The position numbers and the translations under genes were made by a program. This document shows, one piece after another, positions 1-9,847 of a DNA stretch of 64,000 nt. The DNA is taken from contig CAXXJA010000002.1 in assembly GCA_963678555.2 (NCBI GenBank), forward strand, positions 248,001 to 312,000, in the 5' to 3' direction. The notes under the pieces were generated by a model, which ran no database searches, was not told the origin of the DNA, and saw only the letters and a program-made list of their open reading frames with translations. Source of the stretch: SABI01 sp963678555 (GTDB lineage Bacteria > Spirochaetota > Spirochaetia > Sphaerochaetales > Sphaerochaetaceae). Positions within the stretch are counted from its first letter, which is position 1, and every line of letters starts with the position of its first letter.

Positions 1-1
1 A

Positions 2-103
2 TCGGGCAGTCTGGTGAACACAGAGGTCGTTGCACAGCTGTTCAGGGTTCTTGAACAGACACTCTGTGAAGCACAGGAGTATCTCACCCGCACTGCCCCG
101 TAA
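2..103 (+). CDS. C-terminal end of a protein that begins before the window
   Basis: The frame is open from base 2 to a TAA at 101-103 and gives the last 33 residues of a protein entering from the left. The peptide is amphipathic and probably helical (V-V-A-Q-L-F-R-V-L-E-Q-T-L). No motif is long enough to name a family. A helical tail just before a hybrid kinase could belong to a signalling protein, but that is only a guess from position. Confidence 0.55.
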   Translation, partial: SGSLVNTEVVAQLFRVLEQTLCEAQEYLTRTAP

Positions 104-297
104 GGTGTACCTTCATGAACATGCGGGTGATTCCGGTTCTCTGGATTCGTGAGCAGCGGGGCTGTGACGTGTCGCATGACAGATGATGGACCATACCTCT
201 ACAGGAATTGAATGCAACCCATCTTTTTGAAGTATTCTGGCAAAGGTATGTTCATTATGATACTATTGATGGAAAGAAGACACATCCGGTGTATTGT

Positions 298-314
298 GGA
301 GGACTGTACCAGTG
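298..314 (+). promoter_or_regulatory. Ribosome binding site and GTG start of the hybrid kinase
   Basis: TGGAGGA at 297-303 lies 8 nt before GTG at 312-314, an ideal Shine-Dalgarno distance. A TTG at 294 in the same frame lies upstream of the purine run and would have no site of its own, so GTG 312 is taken as the start. Confidence 0.7.
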
Positions 315-3300
315 GATACCGAGCAGCTTCAACGCGAGATCAAAACCCTCAGGACACAACTTCATGAGCTTTCCCGGACTAATCAGACCCTGAGTGAAAA
401 GCTGACTGAGCGGAAGAAGGAACTTGCCTTCCATAACGGTCTTACCCGGCTGATTTCGAGCAGAACCTCAACGATCGATTCTCTCTGCCGCTATATAGTC
501 GAATACCTTCCCGACGCCTTCCGGTATCCACAGAACGTCTCTGTATTTCTCGAGATGAACGAAAGACAGTACACGAGCAGGGATGCAGAAGAGTCAGGTG
601 TCATGGTCTCCTACGGGCTTGGTGATGATACGGTTACCTTCGGTACCCTCCGCATATATTGCAGTGACTGTGAGCAGGAGGAGGGAAAGGGCTCTGCCTT
701 CCTGCCTGAAGAGCAGGCCCTGCTGTCTCTCCTTGTGCAGCGGGTGCTCCACTATACGCTGCAGCACCGCGAGGAGATGAAACTGTTCAGCAACTGGAAG
801 CGGTATCTTCCACTGTTTGACTCCCTCAGCGAAGCCCTTTTCGAAATATCTCTATCAGGTGCCTTCATATATTCGAGCAATGCACTGCCCCATGTTCTCG
901 GCTTTCAGCCGCAGGAGGTTCAGGGAACACCGATCTATGACTACCTTCATCCTGCACTTCACGAAAGCTTCAGTCAGGTTCTTTCCAATCTCGATAGACG
1001 GTCGATGACTTCGGTCTCGTATCGTTTGCGCATGAAAAACGGCAGGTACAAGTGGTGTAAAGTCTCCCTGATGCCGATCATCGAAGAGGGGAAGGTGCTC
1101 GGAGCCCAGGGTATTATCACGGATATCGATACCCTCATGCATGTGGAGGAGTCCCTCAAAGAGAGTGAGAGTATGCTCAATACCCTGTTCACACATATGG
1201 AACAGGGGGTGATCTATCACGACAGCCAGGGCAAGGTGCTTGATGCGAATCCTGCTGCCTCCCGGCTTCTCGGTCTCACCATAGAACAACTGAACGACCA
1301 CGCACACGTACCGAACCAGTGGTATCTGATCGATGAGTCCGGCAATCGAGTTCCCTGGATAGAGTTTGCCCCGATGAGAGCTCTGGGAAGCGGTAAGCGG
1401 ATCAGCGATGAAGTGGTTGGAATCTATAGGGGAGACGGTTCAAAGCGGTCATGGGTGATCGTGAACTCGGAACCTCAGTTCTACGAAGACGAACAGACTC
1501 CATCGCTCGTGTTCACCACACTGACAGATATAACCCGTCAGAAGGAGGTGGAACTCCAGCTCAATGCGCAGGTGCTGTATACCAACTCGATAATCGAATC
1601 AATGCCCGATGGTCTTATCATTCTAGATCATGAGGGGTTGATTCTCCAGTTCAAACCCTCTTTGCTGAACCGTGCCCACCTGCCGGTCGAGGAGTATGAG
1701 AAGCGGTATATTACCGATGTATTACCTGCCATACCGATAGGGAAGTATCTGAAAAAGGGGAAAGATGTTCTCACGAACCTCACACATGCTGTGGAGTTCT
1801 TCGAGATGGAGATTGGGGGGAGCTGCCACTATCTTGAAGCCCGGTTCTCTACCCTCACTCAAGAGCGTCTTCTTGTTGTGGTACGTGACTATACCGTGCA
1901 GCATCAGATGGAAAGGGACCTCGTGGAATCGAGTCAGAAGGTCAACCTCCTGCTGAACAATCTGAAAGGGGTCGCGCTGAGAGTGCTCGCTGACGGCCAG
2001 TGGTCGATAGATTTTGTAAGTGACGGTATTGAAGAGCTTTCCGGCTACCCGGCCGGGGATTTTATCGGCAACACCAGACACTCCTATATTGACCTGATAC
2101 CTCCTGATGAGCTCGAGTCGGTGAAGAATGCCATCAGGAAAGAGTTGCTTTCAACCGGCCGGTTCTCGGTGGAACACCGTATCATACGGCGTGACGGTGA
2201 GTTGAGATGGGTGTGGATAAACGGAAGGGGAGTGTACGATTCCGGAACACTGTCCTACATCGAAGGATTCATCACCGATGTGACCGAGCGCAGACAGATG
2301 GAGGAAGAGCTCAGGGAAAATGAGGAGAAATACCGCTCTCTCGTCGAGAGCCTTGATGTCTCGATCATGATCATTGATGAACAGGGTATGTTCCAGTATC
2401 TGAATGAGCTCGGAGCCGCCGACTTCTCCCTGAGTCCTGACGAGTTCGTCGGCAGGAATGTGAGTGACTTCTTCCCAGCCCCGTATTCCCAGGATATCGT
2501 GAATGCCGTGCGGGACGTGGTTCGAGATAACACCGGACAGGTCTTCATCAGCGAATATACGATTGATTCACAGGAACGCTGGTTCAGGGTCTCGATGCAG
2601 CCGATTCATGATGCTGAAGGGAAACCGACTGCCGTGCTGCTTACTGCAACCGATGTGACGAAGGAGCGGCAGCAGGTAGTCGAATTCACCAAGCTCAACA
2701 CTGCGATAGAGCAGAGCCCGGTATCAGTGGTGATTACTGACAGCAGAGGAACTATCGAATACGTGAACCCGAAAACCTGCGAGACTACCGGGTATACCAG
2801 AGAAGAACTTCTTGGAAGCAATCCGAGGGTTCTCAGGTCGGGAACTGTCTCACCTGAATATTACGAGGACCTTTGGGACTCTATCACGAGTGGTGAAGTC
2901 TGGCGGGGGACGTTTCAGAATGTGAAGAAGAACGGTGATATCTATGTTGAATCCGCGACCATCGCTCCCATAAAGAACGACGAGGGCGCCATCACACATT
3001 TCATAGCTATTAAAGAGGACATTACCGAGAAACAGCAGCTTCAGAAAAATATCACACTCAATGAGGGACGGTTCCGGCAGGTCGCTGAGTACAGCAGGAC
3101 CGTGATATGGGAGGCTGACCGGGAGGGGGTATTCACCTACATCAGTCCAGTCGCCTCCATCGTCTATGGATTCTCTCCCGGGGATTGTGTCGGACTCCGC
3201 AGTATCTTTGATCTGAGAAGCGCTGATTCATCGGACCATTTCAGGGCTCTGTACCGTGAGCTCATCGATCGGGGAGAACCTATCAGCAACTTCGACAACT

Positions 3301-5582
3301 CCATCGTACAGGACGACGGGAGCACCCTGTGGGTCTCCTCGAGCGCCGAAGCTTTGTATGATGAGAACCGGGAGCTTACGGGGGTGAGGGGGGTTGACTA
3401 CGATATCGACCAGAGAAAACGGGTGGAGCTGGAACTGAGGAAATTCCAGACGATCAGCGACCAGGCCAACTACGGTAATGCCATCTCGGATCTGAACGGG
3501 AACATCCTGTACGTGAACGATTACTTTGCCTCCATGCACGGGTACCGGACCGAAGAGCTCATCGGAAAGAACCTTTCCATCTTTCACAATTCACATCAGA
3601 TGCCCCTGGTGACCATGGCTCTGGAGCTCCTGAAGGATACCGGTGAATTCGATGCTCTTGAAATCCCCCGAACCCGAAAGGACGGGACAGTCTTCCCCTC
3701 CCTGATGAACGGGAAACTGATCATGAACGATGACAGGACGGACGGGTTCATGATAGCCAGTGCAACCGACATCACCAAGATGAAGAGGCAGGAAGAGGCC
3801 ATCAAACGTCTTGAGATCGCCATCGAGCAGAGTCCTGTCGCACTCCTGATCACCGATCTGGAGGGTGTTATCACCTATGTCAGTCCCGCGTTCACCTCGA
3901 TCACCGGCTACACGGTACAGGAGGCGATGGGAAACAGCACTTCGATGCTGAAATCGGGCCACAATGATGATGCATTCTATAAGAACCTGTGGGAGACGAT
4001 CACGTCCGGAAAAATCTGGGAAGGTACTCTCATCAACAGGAAGAAGAGCGGAGAGCTCTACCATGAGCACATGTCCATAACTCCCGTGTATGATATGGAA
4101 GGACAGGTCACCAGTTATCTCGCTGTCAAAGAGGATATCACAGACAGGATGCGCATCGAGGAGGAGAAGATCGCCCGTACCGCCGCGGAGGAGGCGAACC
4201 GCTCCAAGAGTCTTTTCCTGAGCAACATGAGCCATGAGATCAGGACTCCTCTCAATGCGATCATCGGCTTTTCACAGATTCTGGAAGGGGATACGACGCT
4301 CGGCCCTCGTCAGAAGGAACAGGTGAAGACGATTACCCGCAGCGGACGGCATCTGCTTGAACTCATCAATGATGTTCTGGATCTGTCCAAGATAGAAGCG
4401 GGCAAGCTGATGAATCAGGTGGAAGTTTTCTGCCTGAGAGATCTCCTTGAGGATCTTGAAGCGATGTTCTCGGTAATCTCTGAGCGAAAGGGAATAGCCT
4501 TTGTCATTGACAGAAGTCCCCTTGTTCCCGATTTCCTCCAGGTGGACGGAGGGAAGCTGCGCCAGGTGCTGATCAATATCCTCGGTAACAGTTTCAAGTT
4601 CACTGCACAGGGCTCTGTCACGGTACATCTTTCGCTCAAGACGGAAGAGAACCCGGTCAGGCTCAGTGTCGTGGTGAGTGACACCGGGTCCGGTATCAGA
4701 GAAGAGGACATGAAGAGCATCTTCGATGCGTTCATCCAGTCCGATGCCGGTCTTCAGATGGGGGGGACCGGGCTCGGCCTTTCGATCACGAAGAGACTCA
4801 TCGAGATCATGGGAGGCTCGATCAGTGCCCGTAGCACCTACGGAAGCGGAACCGTCTTCACCTTTACCGTACCCGTGGTCCCCGCCGACGGCGGTGAGTA
4901 TCGGTATGCAGGCCCTGCAGGGGGCAGCGCGGTTGCTTTTGACCTTACGGGGCGGACGGTTCAGGTTCTCATCGTAGATGACCAGAAGGACAACCTTGAC
5001 CTGCTCATGGCAATCCTGGAACCCATGGGGTTCACGCTGCTCAGGGCCGGTAACGGTCAGAAGGCGGTTGAGATCTGTGAACGCGAGAACATTGACCTGG
5101 TGCTGATGGACCTCCGCATGCCGGTGATGGACGGGTATACAGCCATGAAGCTCATAAAAACTATGGAGGGGTATGCTGCTGTCCCGGTCATAGCGGTAAC
5201 AGCAAGTGCATTCGAGGATGACAGAAAGGCCGTGCTTGCGCAGGGGTTCGACGGATACCTGAAGAAACCGTTCAAGACGGAAGAACTTATAGCCGAGATC
5301 GCTGATAAACTGGACCTGCCTCTGGTGTATGACGATCCTGTCGAAGGTGACAGAGAGTACCCGGGGGCATCCCGGTTTGATCCTTCGATGCTGAATGAGC
5401 TGCCTCGGGAGCTGAGAAGCAGCCTGTACGAGTGTATCGAACAGGGAGATATCATCTCCTTCAAGGAAATGCTTGGCCAGGTCTCCTCCTACAGTGATGA
5501 GCTCGGAATACATCTGAAGGCCCTTGCCGACGTGTATGACTACACCACCCTGATGAATGTGTTGAAAGAAGGAGATACCTGA
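312..5582 (+). CDS. Hybrid sensor histidine kinase with nine PAS domains and a receiver
   Basis: About 1756 residues with no membrane segment, so a cytoplasmic sensor. Order from the GTG start: a short coiled coil; a GAF-like segment (about 40-160); nine PAS units beginning near residues 168, 286, 421, 543, 669, 791, 916, 1044 and 1162, many ending in a D-I-T linker; HisKA with S-H-E-I-R-T-P and phospho-acceptor His1308; HATPase with the N-box (L-I-N-I-L-G-N-S) and G boxes (D-T-G-S-G-I and G-G-T-G-L-G-L); a receiver with acceptor Asp1600; and a helical tail of about 60 residues of the kind common after receivers in BarA-like kinases. PAS 6 and 9 start almost identically (A-I-E-Q-S-P-V), pointing to internal duplication. 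It is followed after 1 nt by an HD-GYP regulator, the likely output partner. The ligand cannot be read from sequence. Confidence 0.93.
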   Translation: MDTEQLQREIKTLRTQLHELSRTNQTLSEKLTERKKELAFHNGLTRLISSRTSTIDSLCRYIVEYLPDAFRYPQNVSVFLEMNERQYTSRDAEESGVMVSYGLGDDTVTFGTLRIYCSDCEQEEGKGSAFLPEEQALLSLLVQRVLHYTLQHREEMKLFSNWKRYLPLFDSLSEALFEISLSGAFIYSSNALPHVLGFQPQEVQGTPIYDYLHPALHESFSQVLSNLDRRSMTSVSYRLRMKNGRYKWCKVSLMPIIEEGKVLGAQGIITDIDTLMHVEESLKESESMLNTLFTHMEQGVIYHDSQGKVLDANPAASRLLGLTIEQLNDHAHVPNQWYLIDESGNRVPWIEFAPMRALGSGKRISDEVVGIYRGDGSKRSWVIVNSEPQFYEDEQTPSLVFTTLTDITRQKEVELQLNAQVLYTNSIIESMPDGLIILDHEGLILQFKPSLLNRAHLPVEEYEKRYITDVLPAIPIGKYLKKGKDVLTNLTHAVEFFEMEIGGSCHYLEARFSTLTQERLLVVVRDYTVQHQMERDLVESSQKVNLLLNNLKGVALRVLADGQWSIDFVSDGIEELSGYPAGDFIGNTRHSYIDLIPPDELESVKNAIRKELLSTGRFSVEHRIIRRDGELRWVWINGRGVYDSGTLSYIEGFITDVTERRQMEEELRENEEKYRSLVESLDVSIMIIDEQGMFQYLNELGAADFSLSPDEFVGRNVSDFFPAPYSQDIVNAVRDVVRDNTGQVFISEYTIDSQERWFRVSMQPIHDAEGKPTAVLLTATDVTKERQQVVEFTKLNTAIEQSPVSVVITDSRGTIEYVNPKTCETTGYTREELLGSNPRVLRSGTVSPEYYEDLWDSITSGEVWRGTFQNVKKNGDIYVESATIAPIKNDEGAITHFIAIKEDITEKQQLQKNITLNEGRFRQVAEYSRTVIWEADREGVFTYISPVASIVYGFSPGDCVGLRSIFDLRSADSSDHFRALYRELIDRGEPISNFDNSIVQDDGSTLWVSSSAEALYDENRELTGVRGVDYDIDQRKRVELELRKFQTISDQANYGNAISDLNGNILYVNDYFASMHGYRTEELIGKNLSIFHNSHQMPLVTMALELLKDTGEFDALEIPRTRKDGTVFPSLMNGKLIMNDDRTDGFMIASATDITKMKRQEEAIKRLEIAIEQSPVALLITDLEGVITYVSPAFTSITGYTVQEAMGNSTSMLKSGHNDDAFYKNLWETITSGKIWEGTLINRKKSGELYHEHMSITPVYDMEGQVTSYLAVKEDITDRMRIEEEKIARTAAEEANRSKSLFLSNMSHEIRTPLNAIIGFSQILEGDTTLGPRQKEQVKTITRSGRHLLELINDVLDLSKIEAGKLMNQVEVFCLRDLLEDLEAMFSVISERKGIAFVIDRSPLVPDFLQVDGGKLRQVLINILGNSFKFTAQGSVTVHLSLKTEENPVRLSVVVSDTGSGIREEDMKSIFDAFIQSDAGLQMGGTGLGLSITKRLIEIMGGSISARSTYGSGTVFTFTVPVVPADGGEYRYAGPAGGSAVAFDLTGRTVQVLIVDDQKDNLDLLMAILEPMGFTLLRAGNGQKAVEICERENIDLVLMDLRMPVMDGYTAMKLIKTMEGYAAVPVIAVTASAFEDDRKAVLAQGFDGYLKKPFKTEELIAEIADKLDLPLVYDDPVEGDREYPGASRFDPSMLNELPRELRSSLYECIEQGDIISFKEMLGQVSSYSDELGIHLKALADVYDYTTLMNVLKEGDT

Positions 5583-5583
5583 T

Positions 5584-6681
5584 ATGCACTATCTGGAAAA
5601 AAGAAACAGCCGGGTCATGATAGTCGACGATACCCCTGCGAACCTTCAGGTGCTGGAACAGATTCTTCACCGTGAGGGGTACGAGGTGATGAGTTTCCCC
5701 AGTGGAGAGATGGCGCTTCGGGCAGTGAAGAAAGGGAAACCCGATCTGATCCTGCTTGATATCATGATGCCCGGAATAAGCGGGTATGATGTGTGCAGAG
5801 CCCTGAAGGCGGACAGCGAAAGTGCCTCCATTCCCGTCATGTTTCTCAGTGCAATGAGTGAGACCGAGGACAAGATACGTGCCTTCAAAGAAGGCGGAGT
5901 CGACTATATCACGAAGCCGTTCCATGCCGAGGAGGTGATAGCCCGGGTGGGAACGCATATACGGATGCACCGGATGAGTCTCACCCTTCAGCAGTATAAT
6001 GAGCATCTGCAGCTGATCATCGATGCCCAGGTGCAGGAGATCAGGGATTCTCACCTTGCGACACTCTCCGTGATATCCTCACTGGCCGAGTCGAGAGACG
6101 GTGTCACCGGACGTCACACCGAGAGAACCGGCCTTCTCTGCCGGGAACTGACGCTGTGCCTGCAGCAGCGCGGGGTCTATGCAGACGAGATTAACGATAT
6201 GTATGTCACCGACATCTACCATGCGGCACCTCTGCATGATATCGGCAAGATCGCTATCTCCGACACTATCCTTCTCAAGCCTGGCAAACTCACGCAGGAG
6301 GAATTTGAGACGATGAAAACGCATGCCGCCATCGGTGCGAAGACACTGCAGTCGGTACAGGAGAAGTACCCGAACAACACCTTCATCAATCTCGGGGTGG
6401 ATATCGCAGGGTCTCACCACGAGAAGTGGGACGGGACGGGATATCCGAAGGGTCTCAAGGGGACAGCTATCCCGCTGTGCGGCCGGATCATGGCTCTTGT
6501 CGATGTGTATGATGCTGTGAGCTCACGTCGGCCGTACAAGGATGCCGCCTCTCATGAAGAGACCGTCAGTATCATCAGGGAGGGCCGAGGTTCCCATTTT
6601 GACCCCCTCATCGTTGATGCCTTTCTGGCAGTCGAATCAGAGTTCGAGAAGATCCGGGCAGAGAACGGGGATGATCTGTAG
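5584..6681 (+). CDS. Response regulator with HD-GYP cyclic-di-GMP phosphodiesterase domain
   Basis: 365 residues. The receiver (1-125) has acceptor Asp59 in L-L-D-I-M-M-P. A linker helix leads to an HD-GYP domain (about 155-350) with the metal-binding His218-Asp219 in H-D-I-G-K and the signature H-H-E-K-W-D-G-T-G-Y-P from residue 278. These residues are those needed for c-di-GMP hydrolysis, so the protein is predicted to be active and phosphorylation-controlled. It starts 1 nt after the kinase stop, so the two are very probably translationally coupled and form a two-component path to c-di-GMP turnover. The actual partner has not been shown. Confidence 0.93.
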   Translation: MHYLEKRNSRVMIVDDTPANLQVLEQILHREGYEVMSFPSGEMALRAVKKGKPDLILLDIMMPGISGYDVCRALKADSESASIPVMFLSAMSETEDKIRAFKEGGVDYITKPFHAEEVIARVGTHIRMHRMSLTLQQYNEHLQLIIDAQVQEIRDSHLATLSVISSLAESRDGVTGRHTERTGLLCRELTLCLQQRGVYADEINDMYVTDIYHAAPLHDIGKIAISDTILLKPGKLTQEEFETMKTHAAIGAKTLQSVQEKYPNNTFINLGVDIAGSHHEKWDGTGYPKGLKGTAIPLCGRIMALVDVYDAVSSRRPYKDAASHEETVSIIREGRGSHFDPLIVDAFLAVESEFEKIRAENGDDL

Positions 6682-6719
6682 TCATTCCCGCCGTTCTCTG
6701 CTGCGGGTGAACGCTGAGG

Positions 6720-7301
6720 TCAGTCCTTCTGTGCCTGTACCGGTCTGAGAATCTCATTCCAGCTGTCGAAAGCCAGCACCTCTTCAAGGGGTTTGCGATC
6801 CCGGGCAGACTGTTCACTTTCCAGATGTTTCTCACTGAGATGTGAGCTCTCTCCGGGTCTGCCTACCGCCATCAGGATTTCCAAGACATCCTCATCCGCA
6901 ATACCCAGAACCTTCTTCGCCGCAGAGGGGTTGAACCCTGCCATCGGGTGTACGTAGAGCCCCTCGCCGACTGCCTGCACCTGATAGGCCATAGCGGCCA
7001 TACCCAGTTCAAAAAAGGCATACTCTCTTCCTCCAAGATTCATGGACCAGGCAGAATTGGTGATGAAGGCGGTGATTGCAGGGGCTTTTTTTGCCCAGTA
7101 ATTCCCTCCCCCGAGGGTCTCTTTCAGTGCATCAAGGATTTCGGGGTCTGTGACCGTTACCATGCGCCACGGCTGGTTGTTCATACTCGAGGGAGCTGTA
7201 TGGGCCGCCTGAGCCAGTCTGGTAAGGGTGTCTCTGTCGAGAGTCTCTTCACTGAAGGCCCGATAGGCTCTTCTCTTTTCAATCGCATCCAGTAATTTCA
7301 T
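6720..7301 (-). CDS. Nitroreductase family protein
   Basis: 193 residues, the normal length for FMN-dependent nitroreductases. The N-terminus I-E-K-R-R-A-Y-R-A-F is the usual FMN phosphate-binding R-x-S/Y-x-R-x-F region, followed by A-P-S-S-M-N-N-Q-P-W-R and, near the C-terminus, G-L-Y-V-H-P-M-A-G-F and A-V-G-R-P. Such enzymes move electrons from NAD(P)H through FMN to nitro compounds, quinones or flavins. The substrate here is unknown. AGGAGA precedes the ATG at a normal distance. It converges on the HD-GYP gene and appears to be a single-gene unit. Confidence 0.88.
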   Translation of the reverse strand: MKLLDAIEKRRAYRAFSEETLDRDTLTRLAQAAHTAPSSMNNQPWRMVTVTDPEILDALKETLGGGNYWAKKAPAITAFITNSAWSMNLGGREYAFFELGMAAMAYQVQAVGEGLYVHPMAGFNPSAAKKVLGIADEDVLEILMAVGRPGESSHLSEKHLESEQSARDRKPLEEVLAFDSWNEILRPVQAQKD

Positions 7302-7612
7302 CGCATTTCTCCTATCTGTTTTCTATCTCTGCTTCATCATGTCAATGAACAGGCCGTGTGATCCCTGCAGCGGATCTCAGGGTTTGCTCCCAGGCTGATC
7401 CCTCCTCATTCCGAACGGGTGAGCGTCCATCCCCACAGAGACTGATATCTCTGTGTAGTCCTCTCCCTGTGCGTTCGGAAATTCGGAAATGCTCCACCTT
7501 ATCCATGACCTGAAGATGTCTCTGCAGTGAATCGTTCATGCTTTATAGGTAGTATCAAAGTGTCGGGTCGTCAAGCTTCTCCTGTCAGGCTGCTCACCTC
7601 ATCTCGTGAGTT
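7302..7612. other. Intergenic region, no supported gene
   Basis: About 310 bases between two minus-strand genes. A 65-codon minus-strand frame (7342-7539) has no good ribosome site or recognisable domain and is not called. A perfect 7-bp stem (ACAGAGA/TCTCTGT) with a 6-nt loop lies at 7435-7454 without a following T run, so it is not a clear terminator. Confidence 0.5.
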
Positions 7613-8353
7613 CTAGAATCCGAGTTCCTCTGCGACGATGATGACATGGAAGTCTGATTCCTCAGGTTGTTTATGAATTATACTGGTGATATTGCAGTCT
7701 CTGCGGGAGTCTCTGCAGTCGACGCAGTACCCGCTTCTGTTGCACGGCATCTGTTTATCATACTTGATGTTGTTCCTCTGCGCGGCAACATCGTGAATCC
7801 TGTCAAGAGCGGCAGGGATGTCACGTACGATCTTATTCGCTCCCGCGATGACGATGATCCGGTCGGAGCCGTAGATACTTCCCGCGATCCTGTTGCCGGC
7901 ACCGTCGATATTGACTATCTGCCCATCCAGGGTCACCGCATTGGCTGACAGGAGAAACACATCAGCGACGAGGTAGGCGCGAAGGATCTCCCTGGTTGTT
8001 TCCCTGTCACCCAGGATGGTGTATCCCTCGGCCTGACGGTCGAAGGCATTGCCGTTCACGGCACAGGTGTGCGGTATGACGGTGCAGTCCATTTCCTTCA
8101 ACTTCTCTTCGGCATGCAGAGAAAAAAGGGTATGGGAATCACCGCATCCCACGAGGGACGAGGGAGGTATGAGGCTCAGGAGCGTCTTCAGTGCCTCGGC
8201 GGAGGACTCGCAGAAGTGGGCCGAAAAGTTGTTTCTCTCCAGGTTCTTCACAGCGATCTGTCCCTGCTGTACCATGTGCTTCTTTCTGATCTGTTCAGGA
8301 TCGAACTGTGCATCCGAAAGCGGGGGGAACTCTATCTCTCTGATATCGAACAT
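7613..8353 (-). CDS. LUD-domain (LutB/LutC-like, DUF162) protein
   Basis: 246 residues from the ATG at 8351-8353, which has AGGAGG 8 nt upstream. A longer frame to 8416 lacks such a site. The body matches single-domain lactate-utilisation (LUD) proteins: V-G-C-G-D-S-H-T-L, then S-A-N-A-V-T-L-D-G-Q-I-V-N-I-D-G-A-G-N-R and a C-terminal cysteine cluster C-N-R-S-G-Y-C-V-D-C-R-D-S-R-R-D-C. LUD proteins take part in lactate oxidation in Lut complexes or have unknown redox roles. No lutA or lutB is nearby, so this is a stand-alone member. The four cysteines could hold a metal or Fe-S centre (inference). Confidence 0.82.
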   Translation of the reverse strand: MFDIREIEFPPLSDAQFDPEQIRKKHMVQQGQIAVKNLERNNFSAHFCESSAEALKTLLSLIPPSSLVGCGDSHTLFSLHAEEKLKEMDCTVIPHTCAVNGNAFDRQAEGYTILGDRETTREILRAYLVADVFLLSANAVTLDGQIVNIDGAGNRIAGSIYGSDRIIVIAGANKIVRDIPAALDRIHDVAAQRNNIKYDKQMPCNRSGYCVDCRDSRRDCNITSIIHKQPEESDFHVIIVAEELGF

Positions 8354-8486
8354 ACCGGCAGCCTCCTGAGATGAGTATACCAGAAAAAAGGAGATCGGCA
8401 CAGAACGTACTGCCACGGTGAAAAGGAGGGCTGAATGGAGCTGCAGGTACCGGTATACGTGCCGAACCCGGGGATGGGTAAACCAC

Positions 8487-8517
8487 TTGTCCTTTTCTCG
8501 TGTCTCTGTGTTATACT
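8487..8517 (+). promoter_or_regulatory. Possible sigma-70 promoter for gcvT
   Basis: TTGTCC (8487-8492) and TATACT (8512-8517) with a 19-nt spacer, 25 bases before the gcvT start and in the gap facing the divergent LUD gene. The spacer is longer than ideal. No glycine-riboswitch-like tandem structure was recognised between here and the ATG. Confidence 0.45.
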
Positions 8518-8542
8518 TAACGATCGAAAGAGGTGAAGAGCT

Positions 8543-9658
8543 ATGAGTGAAAACGTATTGAAGACAGCGTTATATGACCTGCATCTTGAACTGGGAGCGA
8601 AGATGGTCCCCTTCGCAGGCTACAGTATGCCGGTGAATTACCCATCGGGGATCATCACAGAACATAATCACACGAGGGAGAGTGCGAGTTTGTTCGATGT
8701 CTCACATATGGGGCAGCTTCGGGTGAGGGGAGAGGAAGCAGGCAGTGCACTTGAAACGCTCATGCCCGTTGACCTTCTCTCTCTGGGCGAGATGAGACAG
8801 CGCTATGGCCTGCTCACCAATACAGAAGGTGGTGTGATTGATGATCTGATGGTGACCAATGCAGGCAACCACTTCTTCCTTGTGGTCAATGCCGGCCGCA
8901 AGGTACATGATATCGCTCATATAACGACACACATTGGTGATCAGTGCGAGATCGAAGTACTTGAAGGTCAGGGACTGCTTGCCCTGCAGGGACCGCTTGC
9001 CGTAAAGGTGCTTTCACGGTTCTCACCGACGGTCACCGATATGGTGTTCATGAGTGCCGCCCGTATCGAGATCGAAGGCATACCCTGTTTTGTCACCCGA
9101 TCGGGGTATACCGGAGAGGACGGGTTCGAGATATCGGTATCTCATGCTGACACAGAACCTCTTGCACGTATCCTGCTGAATCAGGAAGAGGTCGAACCTG
9201 CCGGGCTCGGTGCCCGTGACTCCCTTCGTCTGGAGGCCGGTCTGTGCCTGTACGGTCATGACCTGGATGAGTACACCACACCGGTCGAGGCCCGCCTCCT
9301 GTGGGCTCTCTCGAAGATCCGCCGGGCTGACGGAGAGCGCGGCGGCGGCTATGTGGGAGCTGAGGTCATCATGGCCCAGATTGCTGACGGTGTGAACCGT
9401 AAGCGGGTGGGGCTGAAACCGCAGGGAAAGATGCCGGTCAGAGACGGCTCACCGATCATCGACGAACAGGATAGGGAGGTCGGTGTGGTCACCAGCGGCG
9501 GGTACGGACCGAGTGTACAGGGACCGGTGGCGATGGGTTATGTTGAAAGCGGCTGTGCATCTGTCGGTACCCGGCTGTTCGCCCGCGTCAGGACGAAGAA
9601 GGTTCCTCTGGAGGTCGTCAGACTTCCCTTCGTGCCCCAGCGTTATTACCGGGGCTGA
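8543..9658 (+). CDS. gcvT: Aminomethyltransferase, glycine cleavage T protein
   Basis: 371 residues, the normal GcvT length. The N-terminus L-E-L-G-A-K-M-V-P-F-A-G-Y-S-M-P-V and F-D-V-S-H-M-G-Q are classic T-protein segments; later come G-Y-T-G-E-D-G-F-E and the G-L-G-A-R-D-S-L-R-L-E-A-G-L signature, with the C-terminal barrel after residue about 285. It transfers the methylene of aminomethyl-lipoyl H protein to tetrahydrofolate and releases ammonia. AAAGAGGTG precedes the ATG. It is first in a gcvT-gcvP-regulator run. gcvH is missing from this run and must lie elsewhere. Confidence 0.96.
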   Translation: MSENVLKTALYDLHLELGAKMVPFAGYSMPVNYPSGIITEHNHTRESASLFDVSHMGQLRVRGEEAGSALETLMPVDLLSLGEMRQRYGLLTNTEGGVIDDLMVTNAGNHFFLVVNAGRKVHDIAHITTHIGDQCEIEVLEGQGLLALQGPLAVKVLSRFSPTVTDMVFMSAARIEIEGIPCFVTRSGYTGEDGFEISVSHADTEPLARILLNQEEVEPAGLGARDSLRLEAGLCLYGHDLDEYTTPVEARLLWALSKIRRADGERGGGYVGAEVIMAQIADGVNRKRVGLKPQGKMPVRDGSPIIDEQDREVGVVTSGGYGPSVQGPVAMGYVESGCASVGTRLFARVRTKKVPLEVVRLPFVPQRYYRG

Positions 9659-9847
9659 GGGAATCATCTCACTGGGAAGAGACTGACGGGGGCATTGCTG
9701 CCGCCTTCTGTTCTCCCACAGGGAGAGGGATGACTGAAAGGCCTCATGGGGAGAAAAAGAAACTCCCTGCGCGGTCTGTCGTCTCTCTCGGGCACAGGAC
9801 GCTTCCGGACGGCGTGCATTTCCGGGAAGCACATGTTGAGGTATGCA

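Noticed and set aside
4272..5513. 413-codon minus-strand frame opposite the hybrid kinase
   Set aside because: It mirrors codon bias of the kinase gene, has no domain and no ribosome site.
8354..8542. Possible glycine riboswitch before gcvT
   Set aside because: Only about 190 bases, shared with a divergent gene; no tandem aptamer-like pairing could be seen by eye. A covariance search would settle it.
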